A DNA stretch of 64,000 nucleotides from Paenibacillus tritici (GTDB lineage Bacteria > Bacillota > Bacilli > Paenibacillales > Paenibacillaceae). The DNA lies in contig NZ_JABMKX010000025.1 of NCBI RefSeq assembly GCF_013204885.1, positions 1-64,000 on the forward strand. The letters run 5' to 3'. Position numbers and translations under genes: made by a program. Below are positions 28,443 through 38,945 of this stretch, in pieces (position 1 is the stretch's first letter; each line of letters begins with the position of its first letter). The notes beneath the pieces were generated by a model, which saw nothing but the letters and a program-made list of their open reading frames with translations, did not search any database and had not been told where the DNA came from.

Positions 28443-31400
28443 TTGTTGGACGTTAACAATTTTGAATTTATGAAAATCGGGCTCGCTTCCCCGGAAAAAA
28501 TTCGTTCTTGGTCCCGCGGAGAAGTAAAAAAACCGGAGACCATTAACTATCGTACTTTGAAACCGGAAAAAGAGGGTCTTTTTTGCGAACGTATTTTCGG
28601 ACCGCAGAAGGACTGGGAATGTCATTGTGGTAAATACAAACGCGTCCGTTATAAAGGCGTTGTGTGCGACCGCTGCGGCGTAGAAGTTACCCGCGCTAAA
28701 GTCCGCCGCGAACGTATGGGCCACATCGAATTGGCAGCTCCGGTATCTCATATCTGGTATTTCAAAGGTATTCCTAGCCGCATGGGTCTGGCACTGGATA
28801 TGTCTCCTAGATCGCTCGAAGAGATTATCTACTTTGCATCTTATGTTGTAACCGATCCGGGGGAAACTCCGCTGGAGAAGAAACAACTGCTGTCCGAGAA
28901 AGAATACCGCAGCTACCGTGAGAAGTACGGCTACGGATTCCAGGCCGGTATGGGTGCGGAAGCTGTTAAAAAGCTGCTGCAGGATATCGACATTGATAAA
29001 GAGCTGGAATTCCTCAAAGAAGAGCTGCGTACGGCTCAAGGCCAGCGCCGCAACCGGGCGATCAAACGCCTGGAAGTTATTGAAGCCTTCCGCAACTCCG
29101 GCAACAAGCCTGACTGGATGATCATGGATGTACTCCCGGTTATACCTCCGGAGCTTCGTCCAATGGTTCAGCTCGATGGCGGCCGTTTTGCTACGTCTGA
29201 CCTTAATGACCTGTACCGCCGTGTAATTAACCGGAACAACCGTCTGAAAAGACTGCTGGACCTCGGCGCTCCTGACATTATCGTTCAGAATGAGAAACGG
29301 ATGCTTCAGGAGGCTGTGGATGCACTGATTGATAACGGCCGCCGCGGCCGTCCTGTAACAGGACCTGGTAACCGTCCGCTCAAATCCCTCAGCCACATGC
29401 TGAAAGGTAAACAGGGACGTTTCCGCCAGAACTTGCTCGGTAAGCGTGTTGACTATTCAGGACGTTCTGTTATCGTCGTAGGACCTTACCTGAAGATGTA
29501 CCAATGCGGTCTTCCGAAGAAGATGGCACTGGAACTGTTCAAACCGTTTGTAATGAAAGAATTGGTGAATAAAGGGCTAGCCCACAACATAAAGAGCGCG
29601 AAGCGTAAGGTAGAGCGCGTAAGTCCAGAAGTATGGGATGTGCTTGAAGAAGTAATCAGAGAGCATCCGGTTCTGCTGAACCGTGCCCCTACGCTGCACA
29701 GACTGGGTATCCAGGCGTTTGAACCGATTCTGGTAGAAGGTCACGCGATCCGTCTTCACCCGCTCGTATGTACGGCTTACAATGCCGACTTTGACGGTGA
29801 CCAGATGGCGGTGCACGTTCCACTATCCGCAGAAGCTCAAGCAGAAGCCCGTATTCTCATGCTGGCATCCGGTAACATCCTGAACCCTAAAGATGGCAAG
29901 CCGGTAGTTACTCCTTCCCAGGATATGGTCCTTGGTACGTTCTACTTGACCATGGACAACAAGGAAGAAAAGGGTACTGGGATGATCCTGCGTACCGTGA
30001 ACGAGGCAGTCTCCGCCTATCAGCGTGGAACGGCCGGTCTGCATGCACGTGTAGCTATTCCTGTTAAGGCTCTGGGCAAAACCTGCTTTACAGAAGCACA
30101 GCAAGGTGCAATGCTGATCACTACTGTGGGTAAGATTATCTTCAACGAAATCTATCCAAGCAGCTTCCCGTATATCAATGAAGCTACCAAAACCAACCTG
30201 CTGCAGGGTACACCTGAGAAGTATTTCATCTATGAAAAGGGCGCGGATATCCGTGAACTGATCATGGCTGCTCCTGAAGCCAGTGCCGTAGGTAAGGAAT
30301 ATCTGGGTCTCATTATCGCCCGCTGTTTCGAAACCTACCACACTACGAAGACTTCGGTGATTCTGGACAAAATTAAGCAGCTCGGCTTTACGTACTCCAC
30401 ACGTTCCGGTGTTACAGTTGCCGTATCGGATGTTATCGTGCCTGAGGAGAAAGCTACAATTCTTAAGGAATCCGAAGCTAAGGTTGATGTTGTGGCGAAC
30501 CAATACCGCCGCGGTCTGATCACCAATGATGAGCGGTATGACCGTGTTATCGAAATTTGGTCAAAGACTAAGGATGATCTTACCAATGTGCTGCTTAAGT
30601 CGATGGACCGCTTCAATTCCATCATGCTCATGGTTGACTCCAAAGCGCGTGGTAACAAATCGCAGATCACCCAGCTCGGTGGTATGCGTGGACTGATGGC
30701 TACACCTTCAGGCCGAATCTTTGAATTGCCAATCAAAGCAAACTTCCGTGAAGGTCTGACCGTCCTCGAGTACTTTATCTCCACTCACGGAGCGCGTAAA
30801 GGTCTGGCCGATACAGCGCTGCGTACAGCGGATTCCGGGTACTTGACACGCCGTCTGGTCGATGTGGCGCAGGATGTCATTGTCCGCGAAGAAGATTGCG
30901 GTACCGATAAAGGCTTCACTGTCAGCCGGATTCAGGATGGCAAGGAAGTTATTGAGGATCTCTATGACCGTATTGAAGGCCGTTATTCCTTCGAGACTGT
31001 CCGTCATCCGGAGACCAAGGAAATCCTTGTTCACCGTAACGATCTGATTGACTCGGATAAGGCTGAAGAGATTGTCAACGCTGGTGTTACCAAGCTGCAG
31101 ATCCGCTCTGTACTGAGCTGCCGTGCCCGTCACGGTGTCTGCAAGAAGTGCTACGGACGTAACCTGGCAACAGGCAAATTCGTGGAAATCGGTGAAGCTG
31201 TCGGTATTATTGCCGCACAATCAATCGGTGAACCGGGAACACAGCTTACCATGCGTACGTTCCATACCGGTGGTGTAGCCGGAGACGATATCACGCAAGG
31301 TTTGCCGCGTATCCAGGAGCTGTTTGAAGCCCGTAACCCTAAAGGCCAGGCGACAATCAGTGAGATTGACGGGGTAGTCAAGGAAATCCGTGAAACCAAG

Positions 31401-32054
31401 GACCGTCGTGAAATCGAAGTCCAGGGTGAAGCAGAGTCCAAGACGTATTCCATCACTTACGGCTCCCGTCTGCGTGTCAGCGAAGGGCAGGAGATTGAAG
31501 CTGGCGATGAGCTGACAGACGGTTCTATTGACCCTAAAGAAATGCTGCGTATCAAAGGGATCCGTGGGGTACAGAACTACATTCTGCAAGAAGTACAGCG
31601 TGTATACCGTAACCAGGGCGTTGAAATCAATGATAAGCACATTGAAGTTATGATTAAGCAGATGCTGCGCAAAATCCGGATTATCGATGCTGGAGATACC
31701 AGTCTCCTGCCTGGTGCTTTTGCGGATATTCATGAATATGAGGCAGCTAACAAGGAAGCTATTCTTGCTGGTAAAGAACCTGCAGTCGCCAAACCGGTTC
31801 TGCTTGGTATCACGAAGGCTTCCCTGGAGACAGACTCCTTCTTGTCTGCGGCTTCTTTCCAGGAAACTACCCGCGTCTTGACGGATGCAGCGATTAAGGG
31901 TAAAGTGGATAAGCTCTTGGGTCTGAAAGAAAATGTTATTATCGGTAAGCTGATTCCTGCAGGTACAGGCATGAATCGTTATCGTAATGTGAAGCTGAGC
32001 GATCCGAATGAAGAAAGCAAGCAAGCCGCTTTAGAAACGGTTCCAGCTGAATAA
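28443..32054 (+). CDS. rpoC: DNA-directed RNA polymerase subunit beta'
   Basis: 1203 residues. Zinc-ribbon CHCGKYKRVRYKGVVCDRCG (about 60-79), the catalytic NADFDGDQMAVH with three magnesium-binding aspartates (coded about 29779-29814), and the trigger loop/bridge helix region with the second zinc cluster (C..CRARHGVCKKCYG) are all intact. Starts at TTG 28443, seven bases after AAGGAGGG; a second TTG is adjacent. Confidence 0.98.
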   Translation: MLDVNNFEFMKIGLASPEKIRSWSRGEVKKPETINYRTLKPEKEGLFCERIFGPQKDWECHCGKYKRVRYKGVVCDRCGVEVTRAKVRRERMGHIELAAPVSHIWYFKGIPSRMGLALDMSPRSLEEIIYFASYVVTDPGETPLEKKQLLSEKEYRSYREKYGYGFQAGMGAEAVKKLLQDIDIDKELEFLKEELRTAQGQRRNRAIKRLEVIEAFRNSGNKPDWMIMDVLPVIPPELRPMVQLDGGRFATSDLNDLYRRVINRNNRLKRLLDLGAPDIIVQNEKRMLQEAVDALIDNGRRGRPVTGPGNRPLKSLSHMLKGKQGRFRQNLLGKRVDYSGRSVIVVGPYLKMYQCGLPKKMALELFKPFVMKELVNKGLAHNIKSAKRKVERVSPEVWDVLEEVIREHPVLLNRAPTLHRLGIQAFEPILVEGHAIRLHPLVCTAYNADFDGDQMAVHVPLSAEAQAEARILMLASGNILNPKDGKPVVTPSQDMVLGTFYLTMDNKEEKGTGMILRTVNEAVSAYQRGTAGLHARVAIPVKALGKTCFTEAQQGAMLITTVGKIIFNEIYPSSFPYINEATKTNLLQGTPEKYFIYEKGADIRELIMAAPEASAVGKEYLGLIIARCFETYHTTKTSVILDKIKQLGFTYSTRSGVTVAVSDVIVPEEKATILKESEAKVDVVANQYRRGLITNDERYDRVIEIWSKTKDDLTNVLLKSMDRFNSIMLMVDSKARGNKSQITQLGGMRGLMATPSGRIFELPIKANFREGLTVLEYFISTHGARKGLADTALRTADSGYLTRRLVDVAQDVIVREEDCGTDKGFTVSRIQDGKEVIEDLYDRIEGRYSFETVRHPETKEILVHRNDLIDSDKAEEIVNAGVTKLQIRSVLSCRARHGVCKKCYGRNLATGKFVEIGEAVGIIAAQSIGEPGTQLTMRTFHTGGVAGDDITQGLPRIQELFEARNPKGQATISEIDGVVKEIRETKDRREIEVQGEAESKTYSITYGSRLRVSEGQEIEAGDELTDGSIDPKEMLRIKGIRGVQNYILQEVQRVYRNQGVEINDKHIEVMIKQMLRKIRIIDAGDTSLLPGAFADIHEYEAANKEAILAGKEPAVAKPVLLGITKASLETDSFLSAASFQETTRVLTDAAIKGKVDKLLGLKENVIIGKLIPAGTGMNRYRNVKLSDPNEESKQAALETVPAE

Positions 32055-32081
32055 TTGAATAATCATGGCATGGCATTGCTC

Positions 32082-32108
32082 GCGTCACGTAATCATCTTG
32101 CGTGACGC
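32082..32108 (+). other. hairpin after rpoC
   Basis: GCGTCACG pairs perfectly with CGTGACGC across an 11-nt loop, 28 bp after the rpoC stop. The downstream sequence is not a contiguous T-run, so it may be a weak or factor-assisted 3' end of the rpoBC message. Confidence 0.5.
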
Positions 32109-32150
32109 AGCTGTCTGCTATGAATATTAATAAATTTATTGTCGTTTTTC

Positions 32151-32179
32151 TTGACATCATGTGCTGTGGATGCTAATAT
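32151..32179 (+). promoter_or_regulatory. sigma-A promoter of the str operon
   Basis: TTGACA (32151-32156), 17-bp spacer, extended -10 TGCTAATAT (32171-32179), 55 bp before the L7Ae-like gene. It should drive L7Ae-like, rpsL, rpsG, fusA and tuf. Confidence 0.85.
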
Positions 32180-32234
32180 GTCTAAGGTGCGTGAGTAGTC
32201 TTGTCATTCTTATTCAGTGGAGGTAATGGTTTTC

Positions 32235-32486
32235 ATGACTGATGATAGAGGGTTACAGGATGCTCAGGTCAAGATCGGTTCCAAGCAAACCGTCAAGGCG
32301 GTGGAGTTGGGCCAAGCCGCAGAAGTCTATGTGGCAGAGGACGGAGATCAACGGCTTACTTCCAGAATTGTAATGCTTTGCAACAAACAAGGCGTGAAGG
32401 TCACTTATGTGGACACGATGCTGAATTTGGGCAAGGCCTGCGGTATAGAAGTTGGTGCTGCGATGGCAGCCGTCTTAAAACAATAG
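32235..32486 (+). CDS. rplGB: L7Ae-family kink-turn RNA-binding protein (YbxF-like)
   Basis: 83 residues of L7Ae/L30e fold; KIGSKQTVKAVELG and the C-terminal LGKACGIEVGAA are the RNA-contact and helix motifs of Bacillus YbxF, which binds k-turn RNA. ATG 32235 is preferred; GGAGG lies 11 bases upstream, and the in-frame ATG at 32226 is too close. It stands at the head of the str operon as in Bacillus. Confidence 0.9.
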   Translation: MTDDRGLQDAQVKIGSKQTVKAVELGQAAEVYVAEDGDQRLTSRIVMLCNKQGVKVTYVDTMLNLGKACGIEVGAAMAAVLKQ

Positions 32487-32620
32487 CAACAAGAGAACGT
32501 TTTTGTACCGGGGTACACTTCGGCAGCAAGGACTTTTCATTTGTCTTTTTATGAACCACCTGGGTCTGTGGACTTAGCGGTCATGAATTGACTATCATTT
32601 CAGGAAGGGGGTGGCACAAC

Positions 32621-33040
32621 ATGCCAACTATTAATCAACTGGTTCGTAAAGGCCGTCAAGCCAAAATCGAAAAATCTAAATCTCCCGCTCTTCAAAAAGG
32701 GTTCAACGCCCTCAAGCGTGAGGCTACAAATTTGAGCGCTCCGCAGAAACGCGGTGTGTGCACTCGTGTAGGCACAATGACTCCACGTAAACCAAACTCA
32801 GCACTTCGTAAGTATGCCCGTGTTCGTCTGACGAACCGTCTTGAGGTGACTGCTTACATTCCGGGTATCGGACACAACCTTCAAGAGCACAGTGTAGTAT
32901 TGCTGCGCGGAGGTAAAGTTAAGGACCTTGCAGGAGTTCGTTATCACATCGTTCGTGGTGCACTGGATACTGCAGGTGTTGCTAACCGGATGCAGGCTCG
33001 CTCCAAGTATGGTGCGAAACGTCCTAAAGCCAAGAAATAA
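32621..33040 (+). CDS. rpsL: 30S ribosomal protein S12
   Basis: 139-residue decoding-centre protein. KRGVCTRVGTMTPRKPNSAL and the PGIGHNLQEHS loop are present. Residue 56, lysine in Bacillus and E. coli (E. coli K42/43), is arginine here (codon CGT at 32786-32788); this exact change gives streptomycin resistance in several bacteria. ATG 32621 follows GAAGGGGGTG. The preceding 134-bp gap shows nothing certain. Confidence 0.97.
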   Translation: MPTINQLVRKGRQAKIEKSKSPALQKGFNALKREATNLSAPQKRGVCTRVGTMTPRKPNSALRKYARVRLTNRLEVTAYIPGIGHNLQEHSVVLLRGGKVKDLAGVRYHIVRGALDTAGVANRMQARSKYGAKRPKAKK

Positions 33041-33085
33041 GATAAGCCTATTTGAATAATAACCATTTAAGAAAGGGGGATATCC

Positions 33086-33556
33086 ATGCCACGCAAAGGT
33101 CCAGTTACTAAGAGAGATGTATTGCCAGATCCATTGTATAATAGCAAGTTGGTTACTCGTTTGATCAACCGTATTATGCTGGGTGGTAAAAGAGGTGTCG
33201 CTCAAAGCATTTTGTACAATTCATTCAAGTTGATTCAGGAACGTACAGGTAAAGAGCCGATGGAAGTTTTTGAAGCTGCTATCAAGAATATCATGCCTGT
33301 ATTGGAAGTTAAAGCTCGTCGTGTCGGCGGTGCTAACTACCAGGTACCTATCGAGGTTAAACCTGAAAGACGTACAGCTTTGGGATTACGTTGGCTTGTA
33401 AACTACTCACGCAACCGCGGTGAGAAGACTATGGAAGAGCGTTTGGCGGCTGAGATTATCGATGCTTCCAACAACACAGGCGCTTCCGTTAAGAAACGTG
33501 AAGATACACACAAAATGGCTGAAGCGAACAAAGCGTTTGCTCACTACCGCTGGTAG
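33086..33556 (+). CDS. rpsG: 30S ribosomal protein S7
   Basis: 156-residue organiser of the 30S head, binding the 3' domain of 16S rRNA. [16 protein letters not shown] start and [21 protein letters not shown]-type end are typical. Between rpsL and fusA with AAAGGGGG upstream. Confidence 0.97.
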   Translation: [156 protein letters not shown]

Positions 33557-33603
33557 GATTACAGTCGTTCAAATAACTTCTATTTTGAAAGGAGATCCAT
33601 TTC

Positions 33604-35682
33604 ATGGCAAGAGAGTTCTCCTTAAAAAATACACGTAATATCGGGATCATGGCACATATTGATGCTGGTAAGACTACTACCACTGAGCGGATTCTTTTCT
33701 ATTCAGGCCGTACGCACAAAATCGGTGAAGTTCACGAGGGTGCTGCTACAATGGACTGGATGGAGCAAGAGCAGGAGCGCGGAATTACGATTACTTCCGC
33801 TGCTACCACCGCTGCCTGGAAGGGTAACCGCGTTAATATCATTGATACCCCAGGACACGTTGACTTCACCGTTGAAGTTGAACGTTCCTTGCGTGTATTG
33901 GATGGGGCAGTAGGCGTATTCAGCGCCAAAGAAGGCGTTGAACCTCAGTCCGAGACTGTTTGGAGACAAGCTGACCGTTATAGTGTACCGCGGATCGCTT
34001 ATGTCAACAAAATGGATATCATCGGCGCTGATTTTCTTAATGTAATTCAGTCTATGCGTGAGCGTTTGATGGCGAATGCAGTTGCTATTCAATTGCCGAT
34101 CGGCGCAGAAAATGACTTCATTGGTATTATTGACCTGATTGAGCAAAAAGCTCATATGTTTAAAGACGATTTGGGTCAAAACATTGAAGTAACAGATATT
34201 CCTGCTGAGTATCTTGAGCAAGTTGAAGGACTTCGTCTCGAGTTGATCGAGAAGGTTGCCGAACTTGATGAAGAGCTTACTATGAAGTATCTTGAAGGTG
34301 AAGAAATTACAATTCCGGAAATCAAAGCTGCATTGCGCAAAGGCGTATGTGAAGTTAAGATTTTCCCTGTAATTGTTGGATCCTCCTACCGCAACAAAGG
34401 GGTTCAACTTATGTTGGACGCTGTTGTTGATTACTTGCCTTCACCTCTTGATGTTCCAGCTATTGTGGGTCATCATGATGATGGAACTGAAGGGGTTCGC
34501 CATTCTTCGGATGAAGAGCCGTTCTCAGCTTTGGCATTTAAAATCATGACAGACCCTTATGTAGGTAAGCTTACGTTCTTCCGTGTTTACTCTGGTGTTC
34601 TGGAGTCCGGATCGTACGTAGTGAATGCTACTAAGAACAAACGTGAGCGTATCGGTCGTATTCTACAAATGCACGCGAACAGCCGCCAAGAGATTTCCAT
34701 TGTGTACTCTGGTGATATCGCTGCAGCTGTAGGATTGAAAGATACAAGCACGGGCGATACTCTGTGTGATGAGAAGAATCCAATTATTTTGGAATCCATG
34801 AACTTCCCTGATCCGGTTATCGAAATTGCAGTAGAACCAAAAACCAAAGCTGACCAAGATAAGCTCGGCGTTGCTCTCGGAAAGTTGACCGAAGAAGATC
34901 CAACTCTTCGTGCTCATACTGATGAAGAAACAGGCCAAACGATCTTGGCAGGTATGGGCGAGCTTCACTTGGATATTATTATTGATCGTATGCGCCGTGA
35001 ATTCCACGTTGAGACTAACGTTGGTAAACCGCAGGTAGCATATCGTGAAACATTCAATGCGCCTGCTCGCGTCGAAGGTAAATTCGTTCGTCAATCCGGC
35101 GGACGCGGTCAATACGGTCACGTATGGGTTGAATTCGAACCTCTCGAGGCTGGTACTGGCAACCAATTCGAAAGTAAGGTAGTCGGCGGTTCTGTACCTA
35201 GAGAATATGTCGCTCCTGCACTTGCGGGTATTGAAGAAGCTATGAAAAATGGTGTCATCGCAGGCTTCCCGCTTGTTGATGTTAAAGCCACTATCGTAGA
35301 TGGTTCTTATCATGATGTTGACTCCAATGAAATGGCGTTTAAAGTTGCCGGATCATTGGCGCTTAAGGCTGCAAAAGACAAGTGTAAACCTGTCCTGCTT
35401 GAGCCAATCATGAAAGTGGAAGTAACTGTTCCTGAGGAGTACATGGGCGATGTTATGGGAATGCTTAGTTCCCGTCGCGGTAAGATTGAAGGTATGGACT
35501 CCCGTGGTGGAGCTCAGATTATTCGGTCTAAGGTGCCTCTCTCCGAAATGTTCGGTTACTCTACAACACTTCGTTCCGGTACTCAAGGGCGCGGCGTATT
35601 CTCAATGGAGCTTTCTCACTATGAAGAAGTTCCAAGAAGTATTGCAGAAGAAATCGCAGCCAAGAACAAAGGCGGAGAATAA
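33604..35682 (+). CDS. fusA: elongation factor G
   Basis: Translocation GTPase of 692 residues. G1 AHIDAGKTTTT (17-27), G3 DTPGHVDF (about 81-88) and G4 NKMD (about 135-138) are intact; domains II-V follow with the conserved GRGQYGHV and SRRGKIEGM segments. AAAGGAG precedes ATG 33604. Confidence 0.98.
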   Translation: MAREFSLKNTRNIGIMAHIDAGKTTTTERILFYSGRTHKIGEVHEGAATMDWMEQEQERGITITSAATTAAWKGNRVNIIDTPGHVDFTVEVERSLRVLDGAVGVFSAKEGVEPQSETVWRQADRYSVPRIAYVNKMDIIGADFLNVIQSMRERLMANAVAIQLPIGAENDFIGIIDLIEQKAHMFKDDLGQNIEVTDIPAEYLEQVEGLRLELIEKVAELDEELTMKYLEGEEITIPEIKAALRKGVCEVKIFPVIVGSSYRNKGVQLMLDAVVDYLPSPLDVPAIVGHHDDGTEGVRHSSDEEPFSALAFKIMTDPYVGKLTFFRVYSGVLESGSYVVNATKNKRERIGRILQMHANSRQEISIVYSGDIAAAVGLKDTSTGDTLCDEKNPIILESMNFPDPVIEIAVEPKTKADQDKLGVALGKLTEEDPTLRAHTDEETGQTILAGMGELHLDIIIDRMRREFHVETNVGKPQVAYRETFNAPARVEGKFVRQSGGRGQYGHVWVEFEPLEAGTGNQFESKVVGGSVPREYVAPALAGIEEAMKNGVIAGFPLVDVKATIVDGSYHDVDSNEMAFKVAGSLALKAAKDKCKPVLLEPIMKVEVTVPEEYMGDVMGMLSSRRGKIEGMDSRGGAQIIRSKVPLSEMFGYSTTLRSGTQGRGVFSMELSHYEEVPRSIAEEIAAKNKGGE

Positions 35683-35792
35683 TTTAAAGTTTTTAACTTG
35701 CCGTCCGGGTATATCACATCAGTCACCTAAGAATTACATGTAGGCGGGCGGCTCAAATATAAGGAACCCCACAATAAGGAGGAACTGTTCAA

Positions 35793-36983
<1,191 letters not shown>

Positions 36984-37020
36984 TTCGGATTCTATCCGTT
37001 AGGATAGACTGGAATACATT

Positions 37021-37051
37021 CAAGGCCTCTTCTTTGAAGGGGCCTTGTTTT
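37021..37051 (+). terminator. terminator of the str operon
   Basis: CAAGGCC pairs with GGCCTTG, extended by CTTC/GAAGG-type inner pairing, followed by TTTT. Located 38 bp after tuf. Confidence 0.85.
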
Positions 37052-37068
37052 ATGTTGGCACAGGCCAC

Positions 37069-37102
37069 AAAGACCGCTGCTCCAGAAGAGTAACGGTCTT
37101 TT
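37069..37102. terminator. second hairpin terminator, between tuf and the cupin gene
   Basis: AAAGACCG pairs perfectly with CGGTCTTT, followed on the + strand by TTGTATTTTT. It sits between convergent transcription units and can also act for the minus-strand cupin gene, though its T-run on that side is short. Confidence 0.65.
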
Positions 37103-37122
37103 GTATTTTTAAATTAAATGAT

Positions 37123-37464
37123 TTAGATTTCCTTCGCATAATCCGCACTAGGCAACTTGGATAATACCACATGCAGACTGGATGGGGATGAGCTATTGTT
37201 CGTATAGGCAAAGGACTCATCACCGGTGATATAAATGGTTTCCCCTTGGACCAAAGAGAATTCTTCTTCATTAACGTGAATGACTCCGTCTCCATGGAGG
37301 GCCAGGATATATACATCGGCGCCCGGATGCTTGTGAACAGGCAGCTTCTGCCCCGGCATGAAATTAAGCACGAATACAACACTTTCACCTTTTTGGAAAA
37401 TGATTTTTTTCGTAAAGCGCTCCTCTTGATATTGTATTACCTCAGCTATGTTTTTCTTTTCCAT
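37123..37464 (-). CDS. cupin-domain protein
   Basis: 113 residues with one small beta-barrel cupin: motif 1 GQKLPVHKHPGADVYILALHG (in pieces, about 38-58, histidines H44 and H46) and motif 2 near GETIYITGDESFAY (about 73-87). Cupins of this size bind a metal and act as sensors or small enzymes; the substrate cannot be told. It lies 34 bp after the V4R gene on the same strand and is probably cotranscribed under the FNR-type site at 38008. Confidence 0.8.
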   Translation of the reverse strand: MEKKNIAEVIQYQEERFTKKIIFQKGESVVFVLNFMPGQKLPVHKHPGADVYILALHGDGVIHVNEEEFSLVQGETIYITGDESFAYTNNSSSPSSLHVVLSKLPSADYAKEI

Positions 37465-37498
37465 TATCCATTCCCTGCTTTCTATAAATTAGTTTTGT

Positions 37499-37993
37499 TT
37501 AAAGCTTCACTTCGTACTCACAATGCTCATGACCTGTAACATTACATTTGATCTCTTTCACGGATACCCTGCGGCCAAGAATTTTGCACAGCGCGCCCTC
37601 AATAATAGCTCCCTCTAGATCACATACCATCTTCTCATCCTCAAGAGAGGGTAATCCTTTGCAGAAGCAGTCATCAACGGCAATATTAATCCTGCGTTCA
37701 TCAGAATGGACAATCCGGGGAATCCCTATTTTGAGCTCCTCAAAAATATGCAGCAGCTCTTCAATAGACTGGACAGGCAAGCTCTCGCCGATCTTCCTGC
37801 CAATGGTGACAGTAGTTCCCTTTCCGCCTAACGGCAATCCCTGATTCATACCAATCAAACGTATGGTCCGAAAAAGCTCAAGGGGGACCATGTTCCCCAG
37901 AGTAGTTCTATCCATCTGGCGCATATCCTCGAAAGTGTATTGCAGCAAGTGCGTCAACTCCTTTTCTCTCTGTAAATCTATTGTATAGAACAT
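37499..37993 (-). CDS. V4R (4-vinyl reductase) domain protein
   Basis: 164 residues. The C-terminal half carries the V4R pattern: cysteines in DDCFCKG, VCDLEGAIIEGALCKILG, IKCNVTGHEHCEYEV, which suggest a metal, iron-sulfur or tetrapyrrole-related site. The N-terminal part is helical (LLQYTFEDMRQMDR). V4R domains act as ligand-sensing modules or in bacteriochlorophyll synthesis; here a sensor role is inferred. It is divergent from the FNR-like gene, and a perfect FNR box lies 15 bp before its start. Confidence 0.75.
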   Translation of the reverse strand: MFYTIDLQREKELTHLLQYTFEDMRQMDRTTLGNMVPLELFRTIRLIGMNQGLPLGGKGTTVTIGRKIGESLPVQSIEELLHIFEELKIGIPRIVHSDERRINIAVDDCFCKGLPSLEDEKMVCDLEGAIIEGALCKILGRRVSVKEIKCNVTGHEHCEYEVKL

Positions 37994-38007
37994 GAGCAGG
38001 TTAATCC

Positions 38008-38021
38008 TTGATACAGATCAA
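38008..38021. promoter_or_regulatory. perfect FNR-type operator
   Basis: TTGAT-ACAG-ATCAA is an exact match to the FNR consensus TTGATNNNNATCAA. It lies between the divergent V4R gene and the FNR-like gene, 15 bp from the V4R start and 85 bp from the regulator start. The position close to the V4R gene suggests repression of that gene or autoregulation; the mode is inferred. Confidence 0.85.
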
Positions 38022-38105
38022 GTTTTTAATAGGATTGTGCGCACAGTCACCCGGTGGACTTCAGAACCTTGATATGTTGGAAGGAGGAGTAGGAAGGGAT
38101 GAAGG

Positions 38106-38828
38106 ATGATGAATTGTAATACATGCAGCTCTCATGCCTGTGTACGTCAGGTTCCGGTATTCCGGAGCTTGTCTGACGAAGAATTAGTTATAATAGAATC
38201 TATTACAGAATCTCATGATTATAAAAAAGGCAGCCAGGTATGCAGAGAAGGGGAGCCGTCTGAAGCCTTGTTTGTGGTGAAGAGCGGACTCATCAAATTA
38301 ACGAAGAACAGTAAAGAAGGGAAGCAGCATATTGTCCGTTTTCTTTTCCCGGGGGATTATTTCGGTCAGTTTGCCTTGCTTCACAATAAAAATAATGACG
38401 TAACGGCGGAGATTATTGAGAGCGGAGTGGTGTGCCGGATGCACCGTAAAGACTTCATTCCTCTGCTGGAGCAAAATGCGGGTCTTGCGTTCAGCTTCCT
38501 GATGTCTGTAAGTGAGCAGCTTCATCTGGCAGAGGAGTCTGCAGGGGCTATGCATATGTTTGAAGTGGAGAAACGGCTAGCCCGGCTTCTGGTCTACTTG
38601 TATACGCGGAATCTAAATACCCCGGCTGTTACTGTGCAGGCCTTGAGACAATCCGTAGATTTGCCGTCTGCGCAAAAAGAAGTGGCTGCGATGATCGGTA
38701 CAACCGCCGAAACGCTCAGCCGCAAGCTGAACAAGCTGGAAGCTCTGAAGATTATTGCGATGCATAAAAGAACGGTGAATATTCTGGAGATGGAAGCTCT
38801 GATTCAGATTGCAGAGATTAGAGATTAA
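38106..38828 (+). CDS. fnr: FNR-like Crp-family oxygen/redox regulator
   Basis: 240 residues: cyclic-nucleotide-like sensor domain (about 15-140), dimer helix, and C-terminal winged helix-turn-helix (recognition region GTTAETLSRKLNKLEALKII, about 198-217). The N-terminus has clustered cysteines C4-x2-C7-x4-C12, close to the iron-sulfur ligands of E. coli FNR (C-x2-C-x5-C), with further cysteines near 43 and 107 as the possible fourth ligand. The ETLSRKL helix resembles the FNR type (ETVSRLL), fitting the TTGAT box upstream. Paenibacillus species carry several such Fnr proteins. An oxygen-sensing role is well supported but inferred. Confidence 0.85.
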   Translation: MMNCNTCSSHACVRQVPVFRSLSDEELVIIESITESHDYKKGSQVCREGEPSEALFVVKSGLIKLTKNSKEGKQHIVRFLFPGDYFGQFALLHNKNNDVTAEIIESGVVCRMHRKDFIPLLEQNAGLAFSFLMSVSEQLHLAEESAGAMHMFEVEKRLARLLVYLYTRNLNTPAVTVQALRQSVDLPSAQKEVAAMIGTTAETLSRKLNKLEALKIIAMHKRTVNILEMEALIQIAEIRD

Positions 38829-38841
38829 TTGATATCGCTTG

Positions 38842-38876
38842 AAAGCATCTTTTTCAACGAAAAGGGTGCTTTTTTA
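38842..38876 (+). terminator. terminator of the FNR-like gene
   Basis: AAAGCATCTTTT pairs with AAAAGGGTGCTTT (one G-T pair), followed by a run of T to 38876. Confidence 0.85.
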
Positions 38877-38916
38877 ATTATATTTCGGAAAAATCTCATT
38901 TGTTTCGCAAATGCTC

Positions 38917-38945
38917 TTGCAATATAGCCGCCTATTATATATAAT
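38917..38945 (+). promoter_or_regulatory. sigma-A promoter of the S10 operon
   Basis: TTGCAA (38917-38922), 17-bp spacer, perfect TATAAT (38940-38945), about 138 bp before rpsJ. It should drive the whole S10-spc-alpha superoperon. Confidence 0.9.

Noticed and set aside
38099..38119. Seven-codon frame (MKDDEL) overlapping the start of the FNR-like gene
   Set aside because: AAGGAGG is well placed for it, but it is too short to judge and the FNR start has its own GGAAGGG.
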